Of a DNA stretch of 64,000 nt, positions 52,440 to 60,821 are shown one piece after another. A program made the translations under genes and the position numbers. The notes beneath the pieces are model-generated. The model was not told the DNA's origin, made no database searches, and saw only the letters and a list, made by a program, of their open reading frames with translations. The stretch comes from DAOUEO01 sp963763495. GTDB lineage: Bacteria > Chloroflexota > Dehalococcoidia > DSTF01 > JALHUB01. The first letter of the stretch is position 1. Every line of letters begins with the position of its first letter. Where the stretch lies: positions 1 to 64,000 of the forward strand of contig CAVXOY010000019.1 in the NCBI GenBank assembly GCA_963763495.1, in the 5' to 3' direction.

Positions 52440-53741
52440 CTACCCTTCCACCCGGATAAAACTCCCGATCTCCGAGACTACTTCCAGAGCGGCCGCCTTC
52501 TTCAGAGCGATCTGAACGGCTTTCTCGCGGGCTTGGTGGGTAGTTATCACGATCTCCGCCGTCTGAGCCTCGGCATCAGCCTCTTTCTGGATGACCGTGG
52601 CGATGCTTATCTGGTGCCTGCCGAGAACATTGGCGATCTGAGCGAGGACGCCGGGGCGGTCGGCAACAGTCACCCTCATGTAGTAGCGTGTGGAGAGATC
52701 CGCCATGGGTTTGAGGGAGAGATCGCGGCGGCGCGGCCAGCGGACGGGCTCGCAGCCACCGTGGGTGAGGCGGTGACCGGCGTTGAGCACGTCGGCCATG
52801 ACGGCGCCGGATGTAGGCAAAGAGCCCGCCCCCGGCCCTTGGAACATCGCCCGTCCGATGAGGTCGCCCTCGACCTGCACGGCGTTGAGGACGCCGTCCA
52901 CCTTGGCTAGAGGCTCTGTGTCGGCGAGGAGAACCGGGTGAACGCGAGCTTGTATCTTGCGGTCTTCCTTCTTGGCCACAGCGAGCAGCTTTATCGCATA
53001 GCCCATCTCGCGGGCGTAACGGAAGTCCTTGGCGGTGAGGCCGGTTATCCCTTCCCGGTAGACGTCATCCGGCGTGACCTCGGTATGGAAGGCGAGGCTG
53101 GCGAGAATGGCGAGCTTGTAGGTGGCGTCTATGCCTTCGATGTCGTTCGTCGGGTCCGCTTCCGCATAGCCGAGGGACTGGGCCTGTTGAAGGGCAGCGG
53201 CGAAGTCCTGCCCCTGCTTGCTCATGCGGGTCAGGATGTAGTTGGTGGTGCCGTTGATGATGGCGGATATCGCGGTGATGTCGTTGGCAAGGAGATCGCG
53301 CTTGAGAGGGGCTATGATGGGAATGCCGCCGCCGACGCTGGCCTCGTAGAGGATGTCGACGCCTTTCTTCCGAGCCAGGGCCAGCAGCTCAGGGCCGTGC
53401 TTGGCCATGACCTCCTTGTTGGCGGTCACGACGTAGCGACCCATTTCGAGAGCCCACTTTATGTATTCATAGGCGGGTTTCTCGCCGCCCAGCAGCTCAA
53501 TGACTATGTCGAAGTTGGGCTCAGCGAAGAAATCCTCGCCATCGGAGGTAACGAGCGCCCGGTCGAGGGAGAGGGCATCAGCCTTGGGGAGGTCTCTCTC
53601 CAGCACGCGGGAAAGGATGAGGGGCGCGTTCAACTGCTTCGAGAAAGCATCTGCCTTTTGGGTTAGGACGCGGGCCACGCCGCCGCCGATGACGCCCAGC
53701 CCCATCAGCCCTACCTTCACCTCATGCTTACGGCTAACCAC
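52440..53741 (-). CDS. hom: Homoserine dehydrogenase with ACT domain
   Basis: Reduces aspartate semialdehyde to homoserine. 433 residues: VGLMGLGVIGGGVARVLTQK (NAD(P)-binding), RYVVTANKEVMAKHGPELLA, YEASVGGGIPIIAPLKRDLL, AIINGTTNYILTRMSKQGQD and GYAEADPTNDIEGIDATYKL with the catalytic region. The C-terminal ACT domain begins near residue 350 (YYMRVTVADRPGVLAQIANV) and gives threonine feedback control in this family. The start overlaps the PPIase gene end by eight bases. Confidence 0.96.
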   Translation of the reverse strand: MVSRKHEVKVGLMGLGVIGGGVARVLTQKADAFSKQLNAPLILSRVLERDLPKADALSLDRALVTSDGEDFFAEPNFDIVIELLGGEKPAYEYIKWALEMGRYVVTANKEVMAKHGPELLALARKKGVDILYEASVGGGIPIIAPLKRDLLANDITAISAIINGTTNYILTRMSKQGQDFAAALQQAQSLGYAEADPTNDIEGIDATYKLAILASLAFHTEVTPDDVYREGITGLTAKDFRYAREMGYAIKLLAVAKKEDRKIQARVHPVLLADTEPLAKVDGVLNAVQVEGDLIGRAMFQGPGAGSLPTSGAVMADVLNAGHRLTHGGCEPVRWPRRRDLSLKPMADLSTRYYMRVTVADRPGVLAQIANVLGRHQISIATVIQKEADAEAQTAEIVITTHQAREKAVQIALKKAAALEVVSEIGSFIRVEG

Positions 53742-54786
53742 CGCCGGCCTCCGAGCCCTCGCTCTTGGCTATCTCCACAAGACGGTCGAACTGATCTTGG
53801 CTGAGGTAGGTCACGACCTCAACCTGTTGGGAGACTCCCGTCCGCCAAGTGGTCAGAGACTGTTCCTCTATCTGCTGGCGCTGATCGGGAGTGACCTCTT
53901 TGTCGGCGGCCTTCTCCAACATCTGATAGATGTAGTATGTCCCGTACTGGTATAAGGGCTGGCTCAACTGATCGACCTCAAGAGAGAAGACGGCGCTCTC
54001 AATCTCCGGCGGCATTTGGCCGCGCGCCTGCCAGTCCATCTCTCCGCCCTTGCCCTTGGTCGCGGTGTCATAGGAGAGTTCCCCTGCCAGGAGAGCGAAG
54101 TCTTCGCCGGCTTGGAGCCTCTCCAGCGCTTTTTGGGCGTCTTCCTGGGTCACTACGCGAATGTCCCGCAGGCGGACCTGCTCCGCATTCGTGGGAATCT
54201 GGGTGCGAAGCTGCTGCCTCAGCTTTTCCTCGAGAAGACCCGCCGCAATGGTCTCCCTGTATTCACTGGGCTTGAGGCCGCTATCCTTCACAGCGTTGCG
54301 GTAGGATTCGGCGAAGGTACTGCTATCCGCCGCCTCGGGTATGCGCAGACGCAGGCGGATTTGGGCATCGATCTCCTCTTCGGTCACCGAGATTCCAAGC
54401 TCGGGAGATCCCTGGCGGTCCAGTTCCTCGCTCATCGCTCCATCGAGAGCGGTCTGCACCGCCGAGCGGGAGTTGCGAAGCACGAGGTCGGTCGGGTTGG
54501 CGGTGCGAATGACGTAGCGGAGACGGCGCTCCATGTACCCCATGTCGAAGGTTCTACCGCCGACACGGATGACCGACTCCTGATCCGGCTTGATGTTGGT
54601 CTGGTAGTAGCCGTAGGCAGCGATGCCCACGACGACCAACGCCACGAGGACGATCGCAAACAGGATTATCATCTGGGCCCGCCGCTCGCTCTCCCGTCGC
54701 GGGCCGGGAGGGCGGGTCTTGATGCCATACTGGCGTCTATCGCGACGGGAAGGAGGCCTTTCGCTCGAGAGTGGGGCCGCGGCCAA
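53734..54786 (-). CDS. Membrane-anchored parvulin-type peptidyl-prolyl isomerase (SurA/PrsA-like)
   Basis: About 350 residues. A basic cytoplasmic tail, one membrane helix at residues 39-59 (MIILFAIVLVALVVVGIAAY), an N-terminal helical chaperone region (DMGYMERRLRYVIRTANP, SEELDRQGSPELGISVTEEE), then a rotamase domain near residues 200-300 (QVRLRDIRVVTQEDAQKALE, LQAGEDFALLAGELSYDTAT, GGEMDWQARGQMPPEIESAV). The start is uncertain: TTG 54786 is in frame but the best ribosome site (GGAGG) is about 25 bases upstream. It acts outside the membrane in folding of secreted proteins. Confidence 0.85.
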   Translation of the reverse strand: MAAAPLSSERPPSRRDRRQYGIKTRPPGPRRESERRAQMIILFAIVLVALVVVGIAAYGYYQTNIKPDQESVIRVGGRTFDMGYMERRLRYVIRTANPTDLVLRNSRSAVQTALDGAMSEELDRQGSPELGISVTEEEIDAQIRLRLRIPEAADSSTFAESYRNAVKDSGLKPSEYRETIAAGLLEEKLRQQLRTQIPTNAEQVRLRDIRVVTQEDAQKALERLQAGEDFALLAGELSYDTATKGKGGEMDWQARGQMPPEIESAVFSLEVDQLSQPLYQYGTYYIYQMLEKAADKEVTPDQRQQIEEQSLTTWRTGVSQQVEVVTYLSQDQFDRLVEIAKSEGSEAGGG

Positions 54787-54879
54787 GAATGCCCATTTCT
54801 TAGAGAATCCACCTCCGTGTCTAGGGTATAGGAGCAGACAGGGAACCAGACTCGATCTTCCCTGCCCGGAAGACAGCGA

Positions 54880-55269
54880 TCAACTGCGTGAAGAGAAGCT
54901 CCCCGTTACGCGGACGTGGTCGGCTGTGTAGGGCAGAAGCGCCAGATGGCGGGCGTGCTTTAGGGCCAGCGTGAGACGGCGCTGGTGCTTGGCGCAAGTG
55001 CCCGTCTTCCGCCGGGGCTCGATCTTCCCCCTGTCCGACAGATAGCGTCGCAGGGCGTCTATGTTCTTATAGCTTATGTCGGTAACCTTGTCCGCACAGA
55101 AGAAGCAGACTTTGCGTCGCGAGATGTAGCGCGGCCGCCTCCTCTCTCCTCTAGGCGGTGCTTCGCCTTGCGCCTCCGGTGCGGCCGGTCCCTCTGCGGC
55201 AGTCTCTACGGGCTCAGCCACTTCGGCGCCCGCGTCTACTTCTTCTGTTTCTTCTTCCTTTTCGTTCAC
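54880..55269 (-). CDS. rpsR: 30S ribosomal protein S18 with acidic N-terminal extension
   Basis: 129 residues, GTG start at 55269. The first 45 residues are Glu/Ala/Pro-rich (NEKEEETEEVDAGAEVAEPV). The S18 core follows: RRRPRYISRRKVCFFCADKV, DISYKNIDALRRYLSDRGKI, RRKTGTCAKHQRRLTLALKH and ARHLALLPYT, all family signatures, with the Cys residues of zinc-type S18. Usual S18 is 70-80 residues. Third gene of rpsF-ssb-rpsR. Confidence 0.95.
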   Translation of the reverse strand: MNEKEEETEEVDAGAEVAEPVETAAEGPAAPEAQGEAPPRGERRRPRYISRRKVCFFCADKVTDISYKNIDALRRYLSDRGKIEPRRKTGTCAKHQRRLTLALKHARHLALLPYTADHVRVTGSFSSRS

Positions 55270-55378
55270 CTCAGTTGTTTTCCCACCTCTCTCAATCGTG
55301 TTCTTTCAGAACGAATCTACTTCGCTCAGTATACTCCGACACTGAGTATGATTGAAGGAGCCTTTCGATCCCGTCTCG

Positions 55379-55780
55379 TCATTCGAAGGGCAGGTCGTCA
55401 GGCTCGATGACATCTTGGACCGGGTCCTCCTCGGGAAGGGGAGCCGCCTGCGCCCGGTCGAGGAAAAGGACGGTATTGGCTATGATCTCGGTACGGAAAC
55501 GCTTTTGGCCGTCAGCGCCATCCCAGGAGCGCGTGCGCAGCCGTCCTTCGACATAGGCGCGCCGCCCTTTCTGGAGGAACTGGCTGCAGTTCTCGGCCAG
55601 GCGGCTCCAGGTGACGACATTGAACCACTCGGTCTCTTCTCGCCGCTCCCCTTCGGGGGATGTGAAGTTCCTGCTGGTGGCGATTCGGAAAGTGGTAACC
55701 GGATTACCGTTGGCCGTGTAACGCATTTCGGGCTCCGTGCCGACATTGCCGATGACCATTACCTTGTTGAGCCCCGCCAT
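55379..55780 (-). CDS. ssb: Single-stranded DNA-binding protein
   Basis: 133 residues. I use ATG 55780, after AAAGGAGCTGGAGAG, giving MAGLNKVMVIGNVGTEPEMR, the regular SSB start. RYTANGNPVTTFRIATSRNF, ETEWFNVVTWSRLAENCSQF, LQKGRRAYVEGRLRTRSWDG and RTEIIANTVLFLDR form the OB fold. The C-terminal tip DDLPFE is the acidic partner-binding motif. Between rpsF and rpsR, as in most bacteria. Confidence 0.96.
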   Translation of the reverse strand: MAGLNKVMVIGNVGTEPEMRYTANGNPVTTFRIATSRNFTSPEGERREETEWFNVVTWSRLAENCSQFLQKGRRAYVEGRLRTRSWDGADGQKRFRTEIIANTVLFLDRAQAAPLPEEDPVQDVIEPDDLPFE

Positions 55781-55857
55781 CTCTCCAGCTCCTTTCGCCA
55801 ACATACTCAAGTCCTGAGATCGGCCAAGGGAAACCTAGGGGCAGACCCGGAAAGGGT

Positions 55858-56145
55858 TCAGTCCTCGCCCCTTATCAGAAGGTGACGCAGCACCTCCTCG
55901 AAAAGTTGGAGGCTAGCCTCCAACTCCGCGGTCTGGGAGGGCTCCATCCGGAGATGAGTGATCACGTAACTGCCCTCCGAGCGCTTCTTGATGGGATAGG
56001 CCAGCTTCCTCTTGCCCCAGTGGTCGACGTCGATCACTTCTCCGCCTCGGGTAGTGACAAACTGACCGATCCGGTCAAGGGTCGCGGAGAGCTTCTCTTC
56101 GTCGATCTCGGGGTCGATAACAACCACTAGTTCGTATTCGCGCAA
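55858..56145 (-). CDS. rpsF: 30S ribosomal protein S6
   Basis: 95 residues from TTG 56145, after AGAGGTGG. MREYELVVVIDPEIDEEKLS, GGEVIDVDHWGKRKLAYPIK and KRSEGSYVITHLRMEPSQTA with the C-terminal LRHLLIRGED are S6 signatures. First gene of rpsF-ssb-rpsR with a near-consensus promoter upstream. Confidence 0.96.
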   Translation of the reverse strand: MREYELVVVIDPEIDEEKLSATLDRIGQFVTTRGGEVIDVDHWGKRKLAYPIKKRSEGSYVITHLRMEPSQTAELEASLQLFEEVLRHLLIRGED

Positions 56146-56267
56146 CTAACCACCTCTTTCCCTCTGCCCGTTCTCAACAAACGAAGGCATCAATTCTCGC
56201 GCACTCCGGGATCGGGCGCGCTCGATAACGAATTTTCTCTTATGATCCTACAAGTGAGGCGGCGCAA

Positions 56268-56296
56268 ATTATAGAGCCGCAGGCGGGCCAAGTCAA
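56268..56296 (-). promoter_or_regulatory. Near-consensus promoter for rpsF-ssb-rpsR
   Basis: On the minus strand TTGACT (forward 56291-56296), 17-base spacer, TATAAT (forward 56268-56273). Five and six of six. Transcription starts about 115 bases before S6, leaving room for a leader, the usual place for S6:S18 autoregulation, though I see no clear consensus for it. Confidence 0.7.
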
Positions 56297-56510
56297 TGGC
56301 CTGGAAAGCTCCCAGATACGGCAGCGCCGGGAGCCGGGCTAAATGAGAACAACCAGTTGTACGGATTTAGCGCCTTTAACCGATATTTTACATGGCTGAC
56401 ATAGACCCGAAACACATACGAGACACGTCTGAGAGATGATATAGGCGACCTCCTACCAGAGAAACCGCCTCCTGCCTATGCGGGGTTCCAAAGGCGGTGT
56501 CGGATTGGCG

Positions 56511-56548
56511 GAAGGCGGCTCGGCTCCCCCGGCCGTCTTCTGCTTTTT
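56511..56548 (+). terminator. Plus-strand intrinsic terminator
   Basis: Stem GAAGGCGGC/GCCGTCTTC (56511-56519 with 56532-56540, one G-U) followed within three bases by five T (56544-56548). Confidence 0.65.
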
Positions 56549-56568
56549 CTAAAGACGTTAGCGAGACA

Positions 56569-56613
56569 AGAAAGGCAGGGCGGCTAAGAAGGCAACCCTG
56601 CCTTTCTCTTTTT
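56569..56613. terminator. Strong terminator after AOR, also active on the plus strand
   Basis: Perfect 12-base stem AGAAAGGCAGGG/CCCTGCCTTTCT (56569-56580 with 56596-56607). Followed by CTTTTT on the plus strand; on the minus strand the stem ends in TTTCT followed by TGTCTC, so it can also end the AOR message. Confidence 0.75.
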
Positions 56614-56624
56614 CATCCGCAACT

Positions 56625-58487
56625 CTAGCCGTGCAGCACCTTGGCCACGTCCTGCAGGCCCAGTTCATCCAGCTTGGCGCGGCTCGGCCGGCAGGTATCC
56701 TGATCCCAGTCGCAGGCGGCGAGGTACTCCCGCTGGAGGGTGGCGGTGTCGAGGGCGAAGTCGGCGTGCGGGCCGGCCTCGAGGGGCGGGCTGCCGACCA
56801 GCCGTCCGGGCAGTTCGCGCTGAGCAGGGTTATTGCCCTCGCGGACTTCGAAGGCCATGCGCAGGTTGCCGATGCGCTCGCCCGCCTTCTTCAACTCCTC
56901 GATCGTCATGTCCCAGCCGGTGACGGCGTTGATCCATTCGTGGATCTGGTCGTTGGGGCCGCACATCGTCACGAAGAAGCAGAGACCGGCACTGTTCACG
57001 ACGTGCAGGTACTCGGCAGAGACTTTGTGGAACTGGGCGCGACCGGCGGCCTGCTCCCTCTCGTTGACACGGTCGCCGGGGTTCCAGCCGGGTCGGGCAG
57101 TGTTGTCCCACTGGGTGTGACGAGCGGGCGTAGGATCGAGTTTGTAGGTGGTGAAGAAGTCGGGCGTTAGTTTGGGGTCGTGCATCGGCAGCTCTTCACC
57201 GGCGATCTCCATGGCGAAGGGCTGCGACTTGGGCCCGATACGCTCTGCCGCCTTGCGGATGCCGTCGGCGAGGATGTCGCCGAAGCCCTCGCGCTTATCT
57301 ATCTTCTCTAGCACGGCGATGGCAGCGTCGATGTCACCCCAGCGCAGTTCGATGCCGTCGGTGTCCTCTTTGGTGATGACGCCGTTCTCGTAGCACTCCA
57401 TGGCGAAGGCGATAACGGCGCCGGCGGCGATGGTGTCGAGGCCGTAGGCATTACAGAGGTGGCTGACGTACTGCAGAGAGTCGATGTCATCGTTGAGGAT
57501 GAGGCCGCCGAAAGCGGCGGCAGTCTCATACTCGGAGCGATGGGTGCCCCGCGGGTAGGGGTACTTGGGGTTGGCCGATTCTTTGCTTTCAGCGCCGCAG
57601 GCCACGGGGCAGTGCCAGCAGCCGTAGGGCTTCTCCATCTTTTCGGCGACGGCGGCGCCGGTCATCTGCGCCCCCTGGGGGAAGTCGACGGTGCCCGCTC
57701 CACCCCAGTTCTTGATCGGGGAATCGCCGGACACGGCTGACGAGTTGATGATCCCCGGCGTACCCATGGCATGGAAGAAGCCGACGAGAGGCTGGACAAA
57801 CTGGTCTAAGGTGGCGCGAGTCTTCGCCTGCACCTCCTTGTCGCGGGCCAGGATGGCGGTGCGGGAGGAGAGGACGACGACGGCCTTCAGTTTCTTCGAG
57901 CCCATGACGGCGCCCAGGCCGCTGCGGGCGGCGAGGCGGCCGTGGTCGTTGCAGATGCCGGCCATCAGGGAGAGCTTCTCGCCGGCGGTGCCGATGCAGG
58001 ATACGCTGGCTTTCTTTCCGTGCATCTCCTTGAGCTTCTTCTCGACGACGATGGCATCCATGCCCCAGAGTTCGGTAGCGTCGTGCAGCTCGGCTTTGTC
58101 ATCGTTGATAAGAAGATAGACGGGCTTGGCGGAGATGCCGCTGAACAGGAGGGCGTCCCAGCCGGCGTTCTTGAGCCAGGGGCCAAAGTCGCCGCCGGAG
58201 TTGGCGTCGCCCCAGCCGCCGGTCTTGGGAGACTTGGCGACGGCCTGGTAGCGGCTGCCGAAGAAGGATGTGCCGGAGAGCAGGCCGGGCATGAGACCGA
58301 GGATGTTGTCCGGCCCTAGAGGGTCGGCGCCCTTAGGGATGCGATCAAAGAGGAGCCGGGCGCCGAGGCCGTAGCCCCCCAGGTATTTGCGATAGATATC
58401 CGGGGAGAGCTTCTCAGCTTCAATTGTTCCCCTGCTCAGGTCCACGGTGAGGATCTTGCCGTTGAAAGCCTTCTCGTCACTGCTCAT
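56625..58487 (-). CDS. Aldehyde:ferredoxin oxidoreductase family protein
   Basis: Tungsten or molybdenum bis-molybdopterin enzymes that oxidise aldehydes with ferredoxin. 620 residues. The cluster ligands C290-x2-C293-x3-C297 (CWHCPVAC) and Cys503 (NSAGLCFF) match the known spacing closely. Cofactor-binding segments include KYLGGYGLGARLLFDRIPKG, GSRYQAVAKSPKTGGWGDAN, AARSGLGAVMGSKKLKAVVV and EYETAAAFGGLILNDD. It has its own promoter, and the molybdopterin genes moaA, moaC, moaD and moaE are in the same window. Physiological substrate unknown; the family also includes benzoyl-CoA-type and other members. Confidence 0.94.
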   Translation of the reverse strand: MSSDEKAFNGKILTVDLSRGTIEAEKLSPDIYRKYLGGYGLGARLLFDRIPKGADPLGPDNILGLMPGLLSGTSFFGSRYQAVAKSPKTGGWGDANSGGDFGPWLKNAGWDALLFSGISAKPVYLLINDDKAELHDATELWGMDAIVVEKKLKEMHGKKASVSCIGTAGEKLSLMAGICNDHGRLAARSGLGAVMGSKKLKAVVVLSSRTAILARDKEVQAKTRATLDQFVQPLVGFFHAMGTPGIINSSAVSGDSPIKNWGGAGTVDFPQGAQMTGAAVAEKMEKPYGCWHCPVACGAESKESANPKYPYPRGTHRSEYETAAAFGGLILNDDIDSLQYVSHLCNAYGLDTIAAGAVIAFAMECYENGVITKEDTDGIELRWGDIDAAIAVLEKIDKREGFGDILADGIRKAAERIGPKSQPFAMEIAGEELPMHDPKLTPDFFTTYKLDPTPARHTQWDNTARPGWNPGDRVNEREQAAGRAQFHKVSAEYLHVVNSAGLCFFVTMCGPNDQIHEWINAVTGWDMTIEELKKAGERIGNLRMAFEVREGNNPAQRELPGRLVGSPPLEAGPHADFALDTATLQREYLAACDWDQDTCRPSRAKLDELGLQDVAKVLHG

Positions 58488-58582
58488 GAGCGCAACCTCT
58501 CTCTGGCCAGCGGCCTTCCTCGTTCCGATTCAGGAGCGGCTCATGTCCTCCCGCCCGGTTAATCGACCTTCTCTTGACAGCA

Positions 58583-58612
58583 ATTATAGGTTGAGAAGCG
58601 CCCGGCAATCAA
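58583..58612 (-). promoter_or_regulatory. Promoter for the AOR gene
   Basis: On the minus strand TTGATT (forward 58607-58612), 18-base spacer, perfect TATAAT (forward 58583-58588). Confidence 0.6.
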
Positions 58613-58674
58613 CTACATAACGCCCTGGGGAGGCCAAGCAGCCAATCTGATGCGAGACGGCGGGCGGCGGGGGG

Positions 58675-58704
58675 TTGTGCTTGAAGGGAGGGAGATGGTA
58701 TACT
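58675..58704 (+). promoter_or_regulatory. Extended -10 promoter for the RodZ-like gene
   Basis: TTGTGC at 58675-58680, 18-base spacer, TG-G-TATACT at 58696-58704. The inferred start of transcription is only about six bases before the ATG, so the message would be leaderless or nearly so. Confidence 0.5.
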
Positions 58705-58716
58705 CCGTCTTCGCTT

Positions 58717-59448
58717 ATGATGCAGAATGTTCCAGGGGCAGCGACGGCGGCGCTGGGAAGGATCCTTTCCGAGACTCGGATCGCCCGCGGCCTCACTCTC
58801 GATGAAGTCGAGCGCGACACGCGGATAGCCAAGCGCTATCTGGAGGCGTTGGAGCACGAGGAATTCGATGCTCTACCGGCGCCGGTCTACTGTCGCGCTT
58901 TTTTGCGTACCTACGCCCAGTACTTGGGGCTGGACGGGAACGAGATACTGCGTCTGTGTCCGGAAAAGGGCCACCAGCCGGATATGACTCCCTTGCCCCA
59001 GGTATCGCGACCGGCTCCCCCCGCTGTCTCTTTCAACTGGATCGTGGCCGGCGGGGTGATCATGGTGCTGCTCCTGGCGGGTATCCTTCTTTATCGCTCA
59101 GGGTCCGGCGGCGACAAGGGAGGAGTGCCGGCAACGGGGGCAATCTCCACTCCGGTAACGGAGGTGCAGGGGGCAGGCGCCGAGAAGACCAACCCCAGCG
59201 CCGTGGCGCTGACGCCTTCCGGCGACGAAGTCGCCACGACGGAGCCGGTGGACGTGCCGGACCTGCGCGGCTCAACCCTCCCCGAAGCCCTGGCCAAGGC
59301 TAAAGAGGAGGGTCTGAAGTGCGTCATCATGCAGATCTACAGCAAGGACGTCCCTGAGAACGTCGTCATCAGTCAGAGTCCTTCCCCCGGCAGCAAGGCA
59401 GGCGGCGATGACGTCGTCACGCTGACCGTCAGCCGGGGACAGTCCTAG
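58717..59448 (+). CDS. RodZ-like HTH membrane protein with extracellular PASTA domain
   Basis: 243 residues from ATG 58717 (ATG 58720 possible). An N-terminal RodZ-type HTH (residues 11-80: LGRILSETRIARGLTLDEVE, FDALPAPVYCRAFLRTYAQY), a Pro-rich stretch, one membrane helix (107-126, NWIVAGGVIMVLLLAGILLY), a loose linker, then a single PASTA domain (residues 178-243: VDVPDLRGSTLPEALAKAKE, VVISQSPSPGSKA). RodZ links MreB to the wall machinery; PASTA domains bind peptidoglycan or lipid II. Usual RodZ proteins end in a beta domain rather than PASTA. Upstream of rimO. Confidence 0.85.
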   Translation: MMQNVPGAATAALGRILSETRIARGLTLDEVERDTRIAKRYLEALEHEEFDALPAPVYCRAFLRTYAQYLGLDGNEILRLCPEKGHQPDMTPLPQVSRPAPPAVSFNWIVAGGVIMVLLLAGILLYRSGSGGDKGGVPATGAISTPVTEVQGAGAEKTNPSAVALTPSGDEVATTEPVDVPDLRGSTLPEALAKAKEEGLKCVIMQIYSKDVPENVVISQSPSPGSKAGGDDVVTLTVSRGQS

Positions 59449-59517
59449 CCACGACCAGCCCATCTCTCAGAGCCCCCACGACCCCCCATTGCCGACACAC
59501 GAGGAACCCCGACTGAC

Positions 59518-60813
59518 TTGCGCTATCACTTGGTCACCCTAGGTTGCCCTAAGAACGTCGCCGACTCGGAGAAGCTGGAACGGCTGCTCCGCGAGGCGGG
59601 CCATGAGGCGACCACCTTCGCCAGGGCGGAGATGGTGATCGTGAACACCTGCAGCTTCATCGACGCGGCGAAGGAGGAGTCGGTCAACGCCATTCTCCGT
59701 CTGGCGGCGAGGAAGCGCCCGGGCCAGCGGCTGGTCGTCGCGGGCTGCCTGCCGGAACTCTACGGCAAGGAGCTGGCGAAAGAGATCGGGCAGATCGACC
59801 ACCTATTCGGGGTGGAAGCCTGGGAGAAGATCGCGGCCCTCACGGAGAAGGGTACGCCGACGGGAAAGAGGCCACCGGAGCCGTCGCCGCCGAGGGTGAG
59901 CGCTTATCTGAAGATCGCCGACGGCTGCAACGCCCGCTGCGCCTTCTGCCTCATCCCTCACATCAAGGGGCGGCTGCATAGCGCACCCATCGACAGCCTC
60001 GTCGCCGAGGCGCAACGCCTTGTCCGCGAAGGGGCGCAAGAGCTGGTGCTGGTGGCACAGGACAGCACCGCCTACGGCCAGGACCTGGGCATGCGCGACG
60101 GCCTGGCGCAGCTCCTGGAGCAATTGGCGAGGAACGTGCCGGATGTTCCCTGGCTGAGGATAATGTACGCCTACCCGGGTCACATCAGCAGGCGGCTGAT
60201 AGAGGTCATGGCCGGCCTGCCTCAGGTGTGCCACTATCTGGACATTCCCCTCCAGCACAGCAGTCCGGCGGTCCTTCGCCGCATGCGCCGGCCGAGCGAC
60301 GTCGCCGAGGTGCGGCGGACTCTGGAGCGGCTGCGCTCGGCGATGCCGGAGATCGCATTGCGCACGACCTTCCTCGTCGGGTTTCCCGGCGAGACGGAGG
60401 ATGATTTCCAGGGATTGCTGGACTTCGTCCGCGAGGTGAGATTCGACCACGTCGGGGCGTTCCCCTTCTCGCCCCAGCCGGGCACAGAGGCGGCGCGACT
60501 GCCCGATCAGGTGCCGGAGCGAGTGAAGCGGCGCCGCTACCGCGAACTGATGGAGACGGCGCAAGAGGTCTCCTGGGAGCGCAACCGGGAATGGCTGGGC
60601 AGGGAGATGACGGTGCTGGTGGAGTCGAAGCCGGAGAAGGCAGGGCCGGAGGAGCCGGTCTTTGCCGGACGCTCCTATCGAGACGCGCCGGAGATCGACG
60701 GGATGGTGTTCTGCTCGGGGACGGCAGCACCGGGGGAGATGCGACGGGTACGGATCACGCAGGCGCTTCCCTATGACCTAGTGGCCCTACCCGCAGACGT
60801 TCCCGCAACCTAG
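59518..60813 (+). CDS. rimO: Ribosomal protein S12 methylthiotransferase RimO
   Basis: Radical-SAM enzyme that adds a methylthio group to an Asp of S12. 431 residues from TTG 59518. The UPF0004 domain is YHLVTLGCPKNVADSEKLER and VNTCSFIDAAKEESVNAILR. The radical-SAM cluster CNARCAFC lies in KIADGCNARCAFCLIPHIKG, and LDIPLQHSSPAVLRRMRRPS with RTTFLVGFPGETEDDFQGLL follows. The C-terminal TRAM domain (GREMTVLVESKPEKAGPEEP, GRSYRDAPEIDG) is RimO-like, distinguishing it from the MtaB paralogue at 62.4-63.7 kb. Its TTG is about 70 bases after the RodZ-like stop. Confidence 0.95.
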   Translation: MRYHLVTLGCPKNVADSEKLERLLREAGHEATTFARAEMVIVNTCSFIDAAKEESVNAILRLAARKRPGQRLVVAGCLPELYGKELAKEIGQIDHLFGVEAWEKIAALTEKGTPTGKRPPEPSPPRVSAYLKIADGCNARCAFCLIPHIKGRLHSAPIDSLVAEAQRLVREGAQELVLVAQDSTAYGQDLGMRDGLAQLLEQLARNVPDVPWLRIMYAYPGHISRRLIEVMAGLPQVCHYLDIPLQHSSPAVLRRMRRPSDVAEVRRTLERLRSAMPEIALRTTFLVGFPGETEDDFQGLLDFVREVRFDHVGAFPFSPQPGTEAARLPDQVPERVKRRRYRELMETAQEVSWERNREWLGREMTVLVESKPEKAGPEEPVFAGRSYRDAPEIDGMVFCSGTAAPGEMRRVRITQALPYDLVALPADVPAT

Positions 60814-60821
60814 GACCGCCT

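Larger units (their letters stand above)
56297..56624. other. Gene-free stretch with two plus-strand terminators
   Basis: About 330 bases between the rpsF promoter and the AOR stop. No gene of convincing length on either strand; the best ATG (56391) reads only 15 codons. Two plus-strand terminators at 56511-56548 and 56569-56613 have no plus-strand gene before them. Part of the sequence (about 56400-56510) is hairpin-rich, for example ACCGCC/GGCGGT at about 56464-56497. It may hold a small plus-strand RNA. Confidence 0.45.

Noticed and set aside
56350..56560. SRP RNA, tmRNA, RNase P RNA or 6S RNA
   Set aside because: None of the conserved cores (the GGAAGCAG apical SRP loop, tmRNA acceptor end, RNase P GAGGAAAGTCC) is present. 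Left as an unknown candidate RNA.
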